From the NCBI GenBank assembly GCA_008180335.1, contig VTEF01000012.1, positions 1-47,902 of the forward strand: DNA of 47,902 bases. Direction: 5' to 3'. The notes beneath the pieces are model-generated. The model was given only the letters and a program-made list of their open reading frames with translations, was not told the origin of the DNA and made no database searches. A program made the position numbers and the translations under genes. Positions within the stretch are counted from its first letter, which is position 1; each line of letters opens with the position of its first letter. Of the stretch, positions 9,077 to 19,240 are shown piece after piece. Source of the stretch: Priestia megaterium (GTDB lineage Bacteria; Bacillota; Bacilli; Bacillales; Bacillaceae_H).

Positions 9077-9361
9077 TTGTTAAAGCCATTAGGTGATCGC
9101 GTAGTGATTGAACTTGTAAAATCTGAGGAAAAAACAGCAAGCGGGATTGTATTACCAGACAGTGCAAAAGAGAAGCCTCAAGAAGGTAAAGTTGTAGCTG
9201 TTGGTACGGGTCGTGTTTTAGAAAACGGCGAACGTGTAGCATTAGAAGTAGCTGCAAACGATCGCATTATCTTCTCAAAATATGCAGGTACTGAAGTGAA
9301 ATATGAGGGATCTGAATACTTAATTTTACGCGAAAGCGATATTTTAGCTGTTATTGGCTAA
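9077..9361 (+). CDS. groES: Co-chaperonin GroES
   Basis: A 94-residue lid of the GroEL folding chamber. The protein starts [13 protein letters not shown], has the mobile loop [20 protein letters not shown] (about residues 17-36) and the closing [30 protein letters not shown]. The TTG at 9077 is chosen because GAGGAGGT lies about eight bases upstream and it gives exactly the B. subtilis length and N-terminus, which also uses TTG. A longer frame from 9032 would run through the CIRCE element. groEL follows after 65 nt. Confidence 0.97.
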   Translation: MLKPLGDRVVIELVKSEEKTASGIVLPDSAKEKPQEGKVVAVGTGRVLENGERVALEVAANDRIIFSKYAGTEVKYEGSEYLILRESDILAVIG

Positions 9362-9398
9362 TTTTTACTAAAACATATAACATACGTAAAATAGATTA

Positions 9399-11058
<1,660 letters not shown>

Positions 11059-11112
11059 GAAACGCCTATAAACGTTGGTATAACAACATTTACAAGCGTT
11101 AAAGGTGTATCA

Positions 11113-11132
11113 TGTTCATGTTTTTGTTCATG
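11113..11132. repeat. Left arm-type integrase repeats
   Basis: TGTTCATG occurs at 11113-11120 and 11125-11132, 12 bp apart, 54 bp inside the attL core. The same octamer occurs three times near the right end (25274-25298). Short direct repeats at both ends, inside the core sites, are expected for the arm-binding domain of a Tn916/lambda-type tyrosine integrase. Confidence 0.6.
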
Positions 11133-11134
11133 TT

Positions 11135-12310
11135 TTAATCAATAAGATTTTTAGAGAGGTCTTTCATTAAGTTACCGAACTTAGTGGAAGCCTCTTTTTT
11201 AATGTTCTTTGTCATGTGGGCATATATATCCATTGTTGTATTAATATCTGAATGTCCTAAGCGTTCTTGTATTTCCTTAATGTGGACATTAGCTTCAATC
11301 AACAAAGATGTATGAGTATGTCTAAATGAATGGGGCGTGACTTGTTTTTGAATAGATGTTTTTTTGAGTAGTCGCTGCATTCTAATTGATAAATGTTTGA
11401 TTGTCTTAGGGTAGCCCTCATTAGTTGCAAAAATAAAGTCATTGTCATTATAAAAAGGCTTGTTATCTTCTTTCACTTTGTTTTGTTCATGTTTGTGTAG
11501 CTGGAGCAGATCAACTAAAAGAGGGTCTATTGTTATGGTGCGTATTGAACCCTCTGTTTTTGGTGTGAGTAATGTATATTTTAACTTGTTATTTGTTGGA
11601 TTGTAGTAAGTTTTTATAACCCTTAGTGTATGCTCATTAAAATCAATATCAGACCATTTTAGAGCGACCATTTCCCCAATTCTTAAACCAGTATAAGCTA
11701 ACATAGTGAAAGCCAGTAGATCACCTTCTAAACCTTCGTTTTTTGCAACCGTTAGAAATTCCTCTAATTCTTCTTTTTCGAGAAACTTTTCGTTTATTGA
11801 ATCATTTTCAAGATCGGATACAGTTTTTTTCTTTTTAGGTAGTTTAATGCCTTTTGTTGGTATCTCCTTAATTAAATTAAGTGAATGAGCATACTCAAAA
11901 ACCATGTTTGCAGAAGTGTGAATGCTGGAAACATAGTTTGTACTGAATTGAGTAGAGAGCCTATCAATAACATCTTGATATGATTTTTTTGTTATTTTTT
12001 GAATAGGTGTTTGTCCAAACTCATTAATAATATGCTTTAACGCAATACGTCTAGCCCTCAAGCTGCTTTCTTTAGCGTCTTGACTATAATGTCTTTCCCA
12101 GTCGCTACATAAATCAGCAAACACCAATTTAGAGGGCTGAATATATTCCCCGTCATTAAATTGCCTTTCAAATAATGCTGCTGCTAATTGTGCATCTTTT
12201 TTTGTTAAAAAACCAGACTTACTTACTTGTTTATCCTTACCAGTGACAGGGTCTTTCCCTGCGTAGGCTCGATAAGCCCATTTTTTGCCACGTTTATAGA
12301 TGTATGCCAT
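11135..12310 (-). CDS. int: Tyrosine site-specific integrase of the cf-PICI
   Basis: A 391-residue phage-type integrase. It has an N-terminal AP2-like arm-binding segment (YIYKRGKKWAYRAYAGKDPVTGKDKQVSKSG quoted in part: KWAYRAYAGKDPVTGK), a SAM-like core-binding domain, and a catalytic domain with R near 210 (YTGLRIGEM), the HxxR box (PHSFRHTHTS) near 331, H in ERLGHSD, and nucleophile Y near 362 (MDIYAHMT). It ends 77 bp from the groEL stop, pointing at attL, as is usual for integrases next to their att site. It starts 9 bp downstream of the repressor gene, so the two form a leftward unit like int-stl of SaPIs. No truncation is seen. Confidence 0.93.
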   Translation of the reverse strand: MAYIYKRGKKWAYRAYAGKDPVTGKDKQVSKSGFLTKKDAQLAAALFERQFNDGEYIQPSKLVFADLCSDWERHYSQDAKESSLRARRIALKHIINEFGQTPIQKITKKSYQDVIDRLSTQFSTNYVSSIHTSANMVFEYAHSLNLIKEIPTKGIKLPKKKKTVSDLENDSINEKFLEKEELEEFLTVAKNEGLEGDLLAFTMLAYTGLRIGEMVALKWSDIDFNEHTLRVIKTYYNPTNNKLKYTLLTPKTEGSIRTITIDPLLVDLLQLHKHEQNKVKEDNKPFYNDNDFIFATNEGYPKTIKHLSIRMQRLLKKTSIQKQVTPHSFRHTHTSLLIEANVHIKEIQERLGHSDINTTMDIYAHMTKNIKKEASTKFGNLMKDLSKNLID

Positions 12311-12318
12311 AAGATCAC

Positions 12319-12900
12319 CTATTCTAATAATAAAAAACGTTTTTTGAGGAATTTTTCAATATCTTTTAATTCTCCATTAATGAAGTTATTTATTTCTTCT
12401 TTAGTAATTGAATTATCCGTTTCCATTCCAGCAGAACTATTAAGCATACGGATGATTGAAGCCAAATGCGTCACATCATTTTTATCGGAAAACTTTAGAA
12501 AATCCAATACATTAGTCAAATAAGCTGTTTCAACAAAATCTAAATCACTGTTTAGGATACTTTCAAATTCTTTTTTTAGGTATTCCTTTTGATCGTTTTC
12601 AGCCTTTTTAAAGGTATCCCTCGCAGTTTTGAAGGCTTCTTTTTTCTCATCATCAGATAAATCTCTCAACGCCTTTTTACCAGTTGTTAAGTACAACATT
12701 GAAATGTTTCCTAGTTCTGCAATCCTTTTTAATCGTTCATTATTAGGTGCGCTTATACCACGTTCCCAACGAGAAACAATGCTATCACTAGCAGGTGGAT
12801 TAAATTTTTGACCAAACTCCTTCATTGTTAAACCTAATTCGTTTCTAATAACTTTAATTCTTGAGCCAATTTTTTTCTTTTGCAAGTCCTTTTCGTCCAT
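12319..12900 (-). CDS. Stl-like master repressor, XRE family
   Basis: A 193-residue protein. The N-terminal Cro/CI-type helix-turn-helix spans about residues 10-65 (GSRIKVIRNELGLTMKEFGQKF, SIVSRWERGISAPNNERLKRIAEL quoted in part). The C-terminal ~120 residues are charged and helical with no LexA-type Ser-Lys protease, so SOS-style self-cleavage is unlikely; PICI Stl repressors are instead released by helper-phage proteins. AAGGAGG precedes the ATG at 12900. It faces the early genes across a switch full of CCGACGT repeats, the likely operators. Role inferred from position and fold. Confidence 0.82.
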   Translation of the reverse strand: MDEKDLQKKKIGSRIKVIRNELGLTMKEFGQKFNPPASDSIVSRWERGISAPNNERLKRIAELGNISMLYLTTGKKALRDLSDDEKKEAFKTARDTFKKAENDQKEYLKKEFESILNSDLDFVETAYLTNVLDFLKFSDKNDVTHLASIIRMLNSSAGMETDNSITKEEINNFINGELKDIEKFLKKRFLLLE

Positions 12901-12920
12901 TTTTCAGCCTCCTTGATAAG

Positions 12921-13026
12921 ATAATATCACACCAACAAAAAAAAAGCGACGTAAACCGACGGAAATTAGTTGCTTTCTTTAAAGTCGTTTGGTAATATAA
13001 AATTACAAACCGACGTAAAACGACGT
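12921..13026. promoter_or_regulatory. Divergent genetic switch with repeated operators
   Basis: Two operators are visible: A at 12946-12962 (GCGACGTAAACCGACGG) and B at 13010-13026 (CCGACGTAAAACGACGT); a related half-site AAAGTCGTTT lies at 12981-12990. The rightward promoter is TTGCTT (12970-12975), 17 bp, TAATAT (12993-12998); B overlaps its start region. The leftward promoter has an extended -10, TGATATTAT on the minus strand (hexamer 12921-12926), with operator A covering its -35. A repressor bound here can silence early genes and autoregulate. Confidence 0.8.
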
Positions 13027-13044
13027 ATTTGGGAGGTGTGTTGA

Positions 13045-13257
13045 ATGAATAGAATTGTTGGTTATAGAAAAATGATTGGATTAACTCAAAAAGAAATGGC
13101 GAAAAGATTAAACATTTCAGAAGGGACTTACAGAAATAAAGAAAAAGGAAAAGTAAGTTTTAAAGATGGTGAAATGAAAATCTTTTTCGATCTAGTTCAC
13201 AAAGAACTTCCGGTGGTAACTATTAATGATATTTTTTTTACTAATAAACCGACGTAA
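13045..13257 (+). CDS. Small XRE-type HTH regulator (Cro/Str-like)
   Basis: A 70-residue single-domain protein: YRKMIGLTQKEMAKRLNISE then TYRNKEKGKVSFKDGEM is a classic Cro/CI helix-turn-helix covering most of the length. It is first in the rightward early operon, the position of str in SaPIs or cro in phages, and probably counters the repressor. GGGAGGTGTG precedes the ATG. Its last codons (ACC GAC G) and stop lie inside another operator copy. Function inferred from fold and position. Confidence 0.75.
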   Translation: MNRIVGYRKMIGLTQKEMAKRLNISEGTYRNKEKGKVSFKDGEMKIFFDLVHKELPVVTINDIFFTNKPT

Positions 13258-13265
13258 AACGACGT
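13249..13265. promoter_or_regulatory. Operator copy C
   Basis: CCGACGTAAAACGACGT, identical to operator B over all 17 bases. It includes the stop codon of the small HTH gene and lies 19 bp before the next start. TAAAACGACGTTTTA within it is a 7-1-7 palindrome, pointing to a dimeric regulator. Confidence 0.75.
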
Positions 13266-13283
13266 TTTAAGAGGGGGAGGAAC

Positions 13284-13595
13284 ATGCTAAACATTGAAAT
13301 TGACGAAAAAACAGTTAATTCAATGCTGGAAAAGGCAATAAATGAACGAGTTGATGAACTAGCGAAGCAAAAATACTTCTTAACTTATAGTGAATTGTCC
13401 GAATATCTGAACATAAGCAAGCCGATTATAGAAGATCGTTTAATTAAGAATGGATTGAAGTATTACAAAGTCGGTAGCAAATACTTGTTTAAAAAAAGTG
13501 AAGTGGATGAGTTTTTAGATGATATGACAGCGAGCATGACTGCTACAAATAACGATTTGAAATTTTATCAAAGAATAAAAAAGGGGAATAAATAA
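13284..13595 (+). CDS. Excisionase-like DNA-binding protein
   Basis: A 103-residue protein. Residues ~30-75 (FLTYSELSEYLNISKPIIEDRLIKNG quoted in part, then YYKVGSKYLFKKSEVDEFLDDM) form the winged HTH_17/excisionase fold in which the wing reads the recombination or regulatory site. In PICIs a gene here is often xis or an AlpA-like activator; either role would fit. GGGGGAGGAAC gives a strong ribosome binding site. Its stop overlaps the next ATG as TAATG. Confidence 0.65.
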   Translation: MLNIEIDEKTVNSMLEKAINERVDELAKQKYFLTYSELSEYLNISKPIIEDRLIKNGLKYYKVGSKYLFKKSEVDEFLDDMTASMTATNNDLKFYQRIKKGNK

Positions 13596-13888
13596 TGGAA
13601 AATTCACTTAGAGAACTTGCATTTCAATTGGATAATGAGATAAATAGGATTGGTTCAAAAGTTGATACACTATCAGATATTCAAAACTTATTAGGTCGCC
13701 TTAGAGAAGATATGGAAAGCATAGATGAAAAAGATGTTCTATTCTATTTTAGAGAGTTTTTTTTGAAAGTTAGAATTATGGATGAACTTATGTATTATTC
13801 GATGGAAGAATTAAATGGAATCTACGAAAAAACAGATGAAATAAGCAATCAATTGTTTCATGGATTTGTGAATGGAGTAGAAAAATGA
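13595..13888 (+). CDS. Hypothetical acidic PICI early protein
   Basis: A 97-residue acidic protein with predicted helices, for example SLRELAFQLDNEINRIG and FREFFLKVRIMDELMYYS. No motif, signal or membrane segment is visible. It is translationally coupled at both ends (TAATG at the start, ATGA at the end), so it belongs to the early replication operon. I do not recognise the family. Confidence 0.7.
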   Translation: MENSLRELAFQLDNEINRIGSKVDTLSDIQNLLGRLREDMESIDEKDVLFYFREFFLKVRIMDELMYYSMEELNGIYEKTDEISNQLFHGFVNGVEK

Positions 13889-14469
13889 GAAAAGATAAAT
13901 ATTCTCTTTACTTACAGGCTTTCATTAATGCAGTCAATGAATACAAGAATAGCGCAGATCAAGACGCTACAAAGGTTATCCTATATGGCGTAAAGCTCAT
14001 TAACAGCGAACCAAAGGCAGAGGGCTATGACGAAGCTTTAAGCGGCTTTCAACTAGCCAGCACAATTAAAGAATTAATGGGGCAGCTTACACCAGCGCAA
14101 TTTATGAACATTTTCCCAATTGAGAAGGACTTTAAGGGGCATAAGTGGGAAACGAAAGATTATTTTTACACAATAGATTACATAAAGACCCTGGACGCAA
14201 ACAAGCCAATAGGCGAGGGCATACTAGAATTTTTATGGGAATACACGAATTGGGAGATAACCATTTTTAACGTGGAGATCATGGGCTATTTAAACACCTT
14301 AAGACAGCATGAGGGGCATTTAAACATGATGGAGGAATTTATGGCTTTACAAGGCATGAATACAGTTAACACCTTCAAAAACAGAAAAGGCGAAGTATTA
14401 TATGTTCGACATGGAAAGACGGAGACAGTGCAGAAACCAAGATCGAAACACTTAATAGTCATCAAATAA
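13885..14469 (+). CDS. Hypothetical protein preceding the PICI replication gene
   Basis: A 194-residue protein, soluble and rich in aromatic residues (FPIEKDFKGHKWETKDYFYT, FLWEYTNWEITIFNVEIMG). The repeated co-location of such proteins before prim-pol/DUF927 genes suggests a replication accessory role; that is inference. Its last third (GEVLYVRHGKTETVQKPRSK) is basic. Its start overlaps the previous stop as ATGA. Base composition is less AT-rich than in the genes just upstream. Confidence 0.7.
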   Translation: MRKDKYSLYLQAFINAVNEYKNSADQDATKVILYGVKLINSEPKAEGYDEALSGFQLASTIKELMGQLTPAQFMNIFPIEKDFKGHKWETKDYFYTIDYIKTLDANKPIGEGILEFLWEYTNWEITIFNVEIMGYLNTLRQHEGHLNMMEEFMALQGMNTVNTFKNRKGEVLYVRHGKTETVQKPRSKHLIVIK

Positions 14470-14504
14470 TTCTCGATTTTTTTAAAAGGAGGGGGGGGTG
14501 AGTT

Positions 14505-16949
14505 ATGCAAGCTACCATGATTAGTTACACAGCAAAAATATCCGAGTTATTACCTAACGGAAAAATAATAAAGCTCAAAGGGTACACCAACGGAAATAAT
14601 GATTATCAGAAGGCTAAAAGCCCAAGCGGGAGAACATGGACATATTTTTCTAATGATGAACAAATAAGCAACTGGATAGAAAAGGGCGGCTGGATAGGTG
14701 TAAGAATACCAACAGGGCTATATTTGGTGGACGTTGACGACACGCAGGAAGGGGAGCTATTGAAAGAACTTCTTGAGGGTGAAAACGTAAACCACCATGT
14801 AATTAAAACCCCCAACGGATTGCAATTTATTTTTAAAGGTGAAACAGATCAGACTATTAAGCAAGGGCAATATCAAAAGTATGTCAATCGTTTGGGTATT
14901 ACTCAAGATACAAGAGCAGCCGAAAAAGGTTATATTGTATTTCCAACAGAAAACACAAAAGGTCGTCATGTAATAGCTCAAAGCATGGGAGAATTAGACG
15001 AGCTGCCACATTATCTTTATAAAGTATGGAACGGTCAAAAGACACCTTCTCCAATGTCTTACCCTTATGATACAAGCGGCAGCCGTGACGGTGATTTTTA
15101 TGACTTAGTTAGAAGGCTATTAACGTGTAAAGTAAGTCAAAAAGACGCATTAGAAAGCCTTCAATTAGCTTATGAATATTTTGTACCGTATAAAGAAGAT
15201 TTCCCACTAAGTACGATAAAAGAAAAGGTGGAATCAGCCTCTAAAAAAGTAAATGAAGGTCAAGACAAGCCAGCTAATGAAATTGCAGACTTTGAAATTC
15301 ATGTAGACGGTATAAGCGAAAGTAAAGTTATTCCCAAACCTTTTACAATAGGGGCAAATGCTACACTTTTTGAAGAAAAAGAGGACAAGAACGGAAATGT
15401 AATAACCACCCTTGTATCACGCAAAACACCGTATATAACAAAAGAATTTCATAACGTGGAGCGTCCACAAGTGCTTTATGAAATTGAATGGAAGGAACAT
15501 AACAGAATAGTTAAGGAAGTTGTACCAGCGTCAACTATTGCAGTTAGAAAAGAGTTATTAGAATTAAGTGATAAAGGCTTCTCTGTTAATGATAATAACG
15601 TTAAAAAAATAATTACTTACTTTGACCGGTATTTACTGATTAACGATATAGAGCAACATTATGCAGTAGAACGTTTAGGGCATATCAAGGACACTTTTAT
15701 TCACCCTTCTTTAACTAAAGATGTTGAAATAATGGCGATAGATCACGGAGAGAAACAGCTCCTTGAAGGGTTTGAAATTAAGGGAACAAGCGACAGTTGG
15801 AAACGAGAAGTATTTGAACGAATTAAGCAGCAGCCTAAAGCCGTATTTTTTGTACTTTCTAGCTTTGCCAGTGTCGTTATTAAAGATTTACGCTTACAGC
15901 CTTTCATTGTTGATTTAAGCGGAACGACTTCACAAGGTAAAACCACAACATTAAAAGCGGCTGCAAGTGTTTGGGGCAATGAGAGCTTAATGAGTGAATG
16001 GAACGCCACAAAAGTATCTATTGAGAGAAAAGCAGCATATTTAAACAGTTTTCCTTTATTACTGGACGATACACGCAAAGCGAATGAACGAATATTAAAA
16101 GATGTTATTTATCAGTTTAGCGGTGGACGTTCAAAAGGTAGAGGGTCATTAAAAGGCAGCCAGAGGGAATACACTTGGAACAATATTTTATTAAGTACAG
16201 GTGAGGTATCTTTAAATGAATATGCTAAAAATCAAGGTGGAGCTGCTGCAAGGATAATTCCTTTAATTGATGAGCCATTAAAGAAAGACCATGAGAACAT
16301 CATGCAGCTACATGAGGCAATGGAAAGCAATTACGGAGCAATAGGAATAGACTTTTTGAAAGTATGGCTTGAACATAAAAAAGAACTTATTCCAGAGTAC
16401 CACAAGTTTAGAAAATACTACGTAGATAAGGCGCAAGGTAACGAAGTATTAAACCGATTAGCTGGATATTACGCAGCAGTCCATTTTACGGGAAGTGTAT
16501 TAAAAAACAAAATGGGCTTTGAAATAGACCTAAAAGCAATAGCGGATTTATTTGACGATATAGCCAGTGAAAATAAATCAACGGACAAGCCAATGCAATT
16601 TTTAGAAGAAATATTAAACGATTTAGACAGTAAAAGGGATTGCATTTATTACGATTACGAGCCACAAAGACAAGGAATAAAGGCGATCTATAAGGAAAAG
16701 CAAAAACAATTGTTTTTAACACCAGCTTATATTACTGACTTTCTAGGAGTAGAAGAAAAACAAATTAGGCGGGAATGGCTAAAAAGAGGAATAACCATTC
16801 CAATAGAAAACAAAGGTAACATAGTGGATTACAAACTTGTTAGCCATAAAGGAAAAAAGCTTAGAGGAATACCTCTTAATATGGCGATTGTAGAAGAATT
16901 AGGCTTTGACTTTCATGAAACTAATAGTGATTTTTTAAGCGGAGAGTAA
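14505..16949 (+). CDS. PICI replication protein: prim-pol primase plus DUF927 helicase
   Basis: An 814-residue fusion. The N-terminal ~200 residues form an archaeo-eukaryotic prim-pol domain: GVRIPTGLYLVDVDDTQEG has the metal-binding D-x-D near residue 74, and VIKTPNGLQFIFKG and EKGYIVFPT follow. The C-terminal half is a DUF927/phage-type superfamily 3-like ATPase: Walker A SGTTSQGKTTTL near 475, Walker B-like FPLLLDDTRKA, and sensor-like ILLSTGEVSL. It likely melts the adjacent iteron origin and primes island replication, like SaPI Pri-Rep. AAAGGAGGGGG lies upstream. The stop codon lies within the first iteron. Confidence 0.88.
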   Translation: MQATMISYTAKISELLPNGKIIKLKGYTNGNNDYQKAKSPSGRTWTYFSNDEQISNWIEKGGWIGVRIPTGLYLVDVDDTQEGELLKELLEGENVNHHVIKTPNGLQFIFKGETDQTIKQGQYQKYVNRLGITQDTRAAEKGYIVFPTENTKGRHVIAQSMGELDELPHYLYKVWNGQKTPSPMSYPYDTSGSRDGDFYDLVRRLLTCKVSQKDALESLQLAYEYFVPYKEDFPLSTIKEKVESASKKVNEGQDKPANEIADFEIHVDGISESKVIPKPFTIGANATLFEEKEDKNGNVITTLVSRKTPYITKEFHNVERPQVLYEIEWKEHNRIVKEVVPASTIAVRKELLELSDKGFSVNDNNVKKIITYFDRYLLINDIEQHYAVERLGHIKDTFIHPSLTKDVEIMAIDHGEKQLLEGFEIKGTSDSWKREVFERIKQQPKAVFFVLSSFASVVIKDLRLQPFIVDLSGTTSQGKTTTLKAAASVWGNESLMSEWNATKVSIERKAAYLNSFPLLLDDTRKANERILKDVIYQFSGGRSKGRGSLKGSQREYTWNNILLSTGEVSLNEYAKNQGGAAARIIPLIDEPLKKDHENIMQLHEAMESNYGAIGIDFLKVWLEHKKELIPEYHKFRKYYVDKAQGNEVLNRLAGYYAAVHFTGSVLKNKMGFEIDLKAIADLFDDIASENKSTDKPMQFLEEILNDLDSKRDCIYYDYEPQRQGIKAIYKEKQKQLFLTPAYITDFLGVEEKQIRREWLKRGITIPIENKGNIVDYKLVSHKGKKLRGIPLNMAIVEELGFDFHETNSDFLSGE

Positions 16950-17240
16950 CAAGGGTAACAATAGGAAAACAGTTTTTTAACAATCGTGTTACCGTTGAAA
17001 AGCTTAGAGCCACAAGGGTTAAAACTTTAATAGTAACAAGAGTAACAAGAGTAACACTAAAAATAAATATATACATTAGTTTTTTTTATATGATTAAAAA
17101 AAAGAGTTTAATAATATGTAAGTATGTTTTTAAAAAACTTGTTACTTTTGTTACCAAAGCAATGAAAGTGTTGGGAGAGTAAGGGCGAGCATGGTAACAA
17201 ACGTTTAAAAATATTGTTTCCTTTGATGTTACCTTGTTAC
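16946..17240. other. Putative replication origin of the cf-PICI: GTAAC iterons around an AT-rich core
   Basis: The 412 bp gap after the replication gene holds many GTAAC/GTTAC pentamers. Forward copies: 16946, 16955, 17033, 17042, 17051 and 17194; the three at 17033-17055 recur every 9 bp. Inverse copies: 16988, 17141, 17150, 17228 and 17236. Between the 17055 and 17141 clusters lies an ~85 bp tract of almost pure A and T. Iterons flanking an AT-rich core beside the initiator gene is the known SaPI origin design. No coding capacity is evident. Confidence 0.8.
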
Positions 17241-17296
17241 CTTTTATCAAATAATTAAAGGGAAAAATCATTCAGATCATTCTAAATGCCAAAAAA

Positions 17297-17337
17297 CCGA
17301 CGTAAAACGACGCAAAATGATGAAGTTGTGATATAAT
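17297..17337 (+). promoter_or_regulatory. Late (head operon) promoter with repressor operator D
   Basis: CCGACGTAAAACGACGC (17297-17313) differs from operators B and C only in the last base. It is followed 18 bp later by TATAAT (17332-17337) preceded by TG at -1 spacing (TGATATAAT, an extended -10). The operator covers the -35 position, which has no good hexamer. The structural gene cluster starts 24 bp downstream. Geometry mirrors operator A and the leftward repressor promoter. Confidence 0.75.
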
Positions 17338-17361
17338 AAAGTCAAAGAAAGGCGGTAAAAT

Positions 17362-17670
17362 ATGGGTCTTAACTTCAAGCACCGCATTTCCATTGTAGAA
17401 CTAAAAGCGAATCCTGGACCCGAACCAGGTACAAGTGAACAAGAGTTTACTAAGGCGTGGGCGGACATTAAGACAATGAAAGGTAGAGAATATAACGAAA
17501 GTGTGATAGCCGGAAATTTAGGTATCTCACGTTTCATTATTCGCTATATCCCTAATATCAAAGCGAACATGAAAGTAAAATACAAAGGCAATGTTTATGA
17601 CATTGAAAGTATTACAAATGATGATGAACAAAACCGTACCATTACAATTATTGGGAAGGCGATTTTATAA
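17362..17670 (+). CDS. Head closure / head-tail adaptor protein, copy 1
   Basis: A 102-residue protein of the SPP1 gp16 / HK97 gp10 head-tail joining type: starts LNFKHRISIVELK, has FTKAWADIKTMKGREY and the family-typical RFIIRYIPNI and YDIESITNDDE, NRTITIIG. It would sit on the connector ring and close the head or bind the tail. It is about three-quarters identical to the product of 24045-24359. Unusually, it opens the head operon before the portal, while copy 2 closes it. AAAGGCGG is upstream of the ATG. Confidence 0.83.
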   Translation: MGLNFKHRISIVELKANPGPEPGTSEQEFTKAWADIKTMKGREYNESVIAGNLGISRFIIRYIPNIKANMKVKYKGNVYDIESITNDDEQNRTITIIGKAIL

Positions 17671-17671
17671 C

Positions 17672-17827
17672 ATGGATGAATTACTAGAACGACTAAAAGA
17701 CCAAATAGAAAACAATTTCTATAATGATGAAATTACAGTAAAAACTTACGACCTTATGGAGCTTATACACGAATATGAAATAGAAACAGGAAGAAAGAAA
17801 AGATGGGCTGATGAACGGTGGGATTAA
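17672..17827 (+). CDS. Small hypothetical protein in the head operon
   Basis: A 51-residue acidic, helical protein (LLERLKDQIENNFYNDEI, LMELIHEYEIETGRKK). The ATG at 17672 has GGGAAGG at proper distance and starts one base after the preceding stop; a longer frame would overlap the adaptor gene. Its stop is directly followed by the next start. Short proteins like this between adaptor and portal genes are common in HK97-type packaging clusters; function unknown. Confidence 0.6.
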   Translation: MDELLERLKDQIENNFYNDEITVKTYDLMELIHEYEIETGRKKRWADERWD

Positions 17828-18046
17828 ATGACCGAAAAAATAATTCAAATAATACCAGCACCTAAAAACCTATCTGCAGTATACCTAGATGAGGATAACC
17901 CAGACAAGCCGATTTTATCAAAAGCAATATGTTTAGGGCTAACAGATCAAGGCGAAGTAGTTTTAATGGATATGGACGAAACTGGTTTTATTGATATGGC
18001 CGATAACGCCATGAACTATAAAGGCGCAAAATGGGGAGGTGAGTAA
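17828..18046 (+). CDS. Hypothetical protein upstream of the portal gene
   Basis: A 72-residue acidic protein: IIQIIPAPKNLSAVYLDED, ICLGLTDQGEVVLMDMDETG, AMNYKGAKWGGE. It looks like a small beta-rich domain and has no known catalytic motif. Similar small ORFs occur just before HK97-type portal genes in Gram-positive phages. It abuts both neighbours, so it is surely part of the operon. Not recognised beyond this. Confidence 0.65.
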   Translation: MTEKIIQIIPAPKNLSAVYLDEDNPDKPILSKAICLGLTDQGEVVLMDMDETGFIDMADNAMNYKGAKWGGE

Positions 18047-19240
18047 ATGGCAAGTTTCTTTAATAGAATCTTTAACCGAAGGAAAGAGCCACAAGAAACA
18101 GAACGAGCGGACATAATGAGCGGTGGAGTTGCAATATTTACGCCATTCAGCGGAAACGCATACGAAAGCGATATATATAGGGCGGCAGTCGATAGCATAG
18201 CCAGAAATGCAGCCAAACTCAAGGGAACGCATATTATAACATCCTCAGACAGGCGAAAGACAGGCGACCATTATTTAAACAGAATATTACAAGTGAGACC
18301 TAACCCCTATATGACGGCTTACGACCTTCTTTATAAGATGGTTACTCATTATTATCTTTACAATAACGCATTTGCTTTCTTGCAAAAAGACGAAAAAGGG
18401 TATTTACAAGCTATATACCCCTTATCACCGCAAAACGTAGAGTATTTAACAGACACAACAGGGGAAATGTATTGCCGTTTCTTATTCGCAAACGGTAGCC
18501 AAGTTACATTAAGGTTTTCAGAGGTACTTGTAGTAAGGCGTTTCTTTAACAGCAATGATCTATTAGGGGATACAAATACCGCAATTTTACCAGCATTAGA
18601 ATTAGCTCACACTCAAAATGAAGGGCTAGGAAATTCTATAAAAGCCAATGCAACTATAAGGGGAATTTTAAAATATAACCAAGTGTTAGCCCCAGAAAAG
18701 CTTAAAGAGGAAAAAGAAGCATTTATAAATGATTACTTAACCGTAAGCAATAATGGCGGTATAGCAGTAATTGACAGTAAAGCAGAATACACACCTTTAG
18801 AGTTAAAACCAACAGCTATTGACGATAAACAACTGGAATCCGTAAAAAAGAAAATTTATGAGTATTTAGGAATTAGCGAAAAAATTGTAAATAGCACCTA
18901 TACAGAGGACGAATGGGCGGCATTTTATGAAAGTGTCCTAGAACCTTTAGCCGTTCAATTCTCTTTAGAACTTACAGACAAGCTATTTACACCTAGAGAG
19001 CAAGCGTTTGGAAATTCTATCATATTTGAGTCTAACAGATTGCAATTTGCTAGTAATGCTTCAAAGACAAATATTTTAAAAGAATTAATGCCGCTAGGTT
19101 TATTTACAACAAACCAAGCATTAGAAATATTGAACCTACCGCCAGTAGAGGACGGAGATAGGCGAATACAAACATTAAATGTAGTAAATGCCAACAAAGC
19201 CGACCAATACCAGCTCAATGAAGGGGGGAACAAAGAATGA
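18047..19240 (+). CDS. Phage portal protein, HK97 family
   Basis: A 397-residue portal (pfam04860 type), forming the dodecameric DNA gateway at one capsid vertex. Typical segments: YRAAVDSIARNAAKLK, LQVRPNPYMTAYDLLYKMV, NNAFAFLQKDEKGYLQAIYPL, GILKYNQVLAPEKLKEEKEA, GGIAVIDSKAEYTPLELKP and a C-terminal LFTTNQALEILNLPPVEDGD. Length is normal. It overlaps the protease start by four bases, as in HK97-like phages, which coordinates portal and protease synthesis. Confidence 0.93.
   Translation: MASFFNRIFNRRKEPQETERADIMSGGVAIFTPFSGNAYESDIYRAAVDSIARNAAKLKGTHIITSSDRRKTGDHYLNRILQVRPNPYMTAYDLLYKMVTHYYLYNNAFAFLQKDEKGYLQAIYPLSPQNVEYLTDTTGEMYCRFLFANGSQVTLRFSEVLVVRRFFNSNDLLGDTNTAILPALELAHTQNEGLGNSIKANATIRGILKYNQVLAPEKLKEEKEAFINDYLTVSNNGGIAVIDSKAEYTPLELKPTAIDDKQLESVKKKIYEYLGISEKIVNSTYTEDEWAAFYESVLEPLAVQFSLELTDKLFTPREQAFGNSIIFESNRLQFASNASKTNILKELMPLGLFTTNQALEILNLPPVEDGDRRIQTLNVVNANKADQYQLNEGGNKE

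Noticed and set aside
17033-17154. Short repeats as a CRISPR array
   Set aside because: Repeats are 5-9 bp without unique spacers of constant size, and no cas genes are near; iterons explain them.
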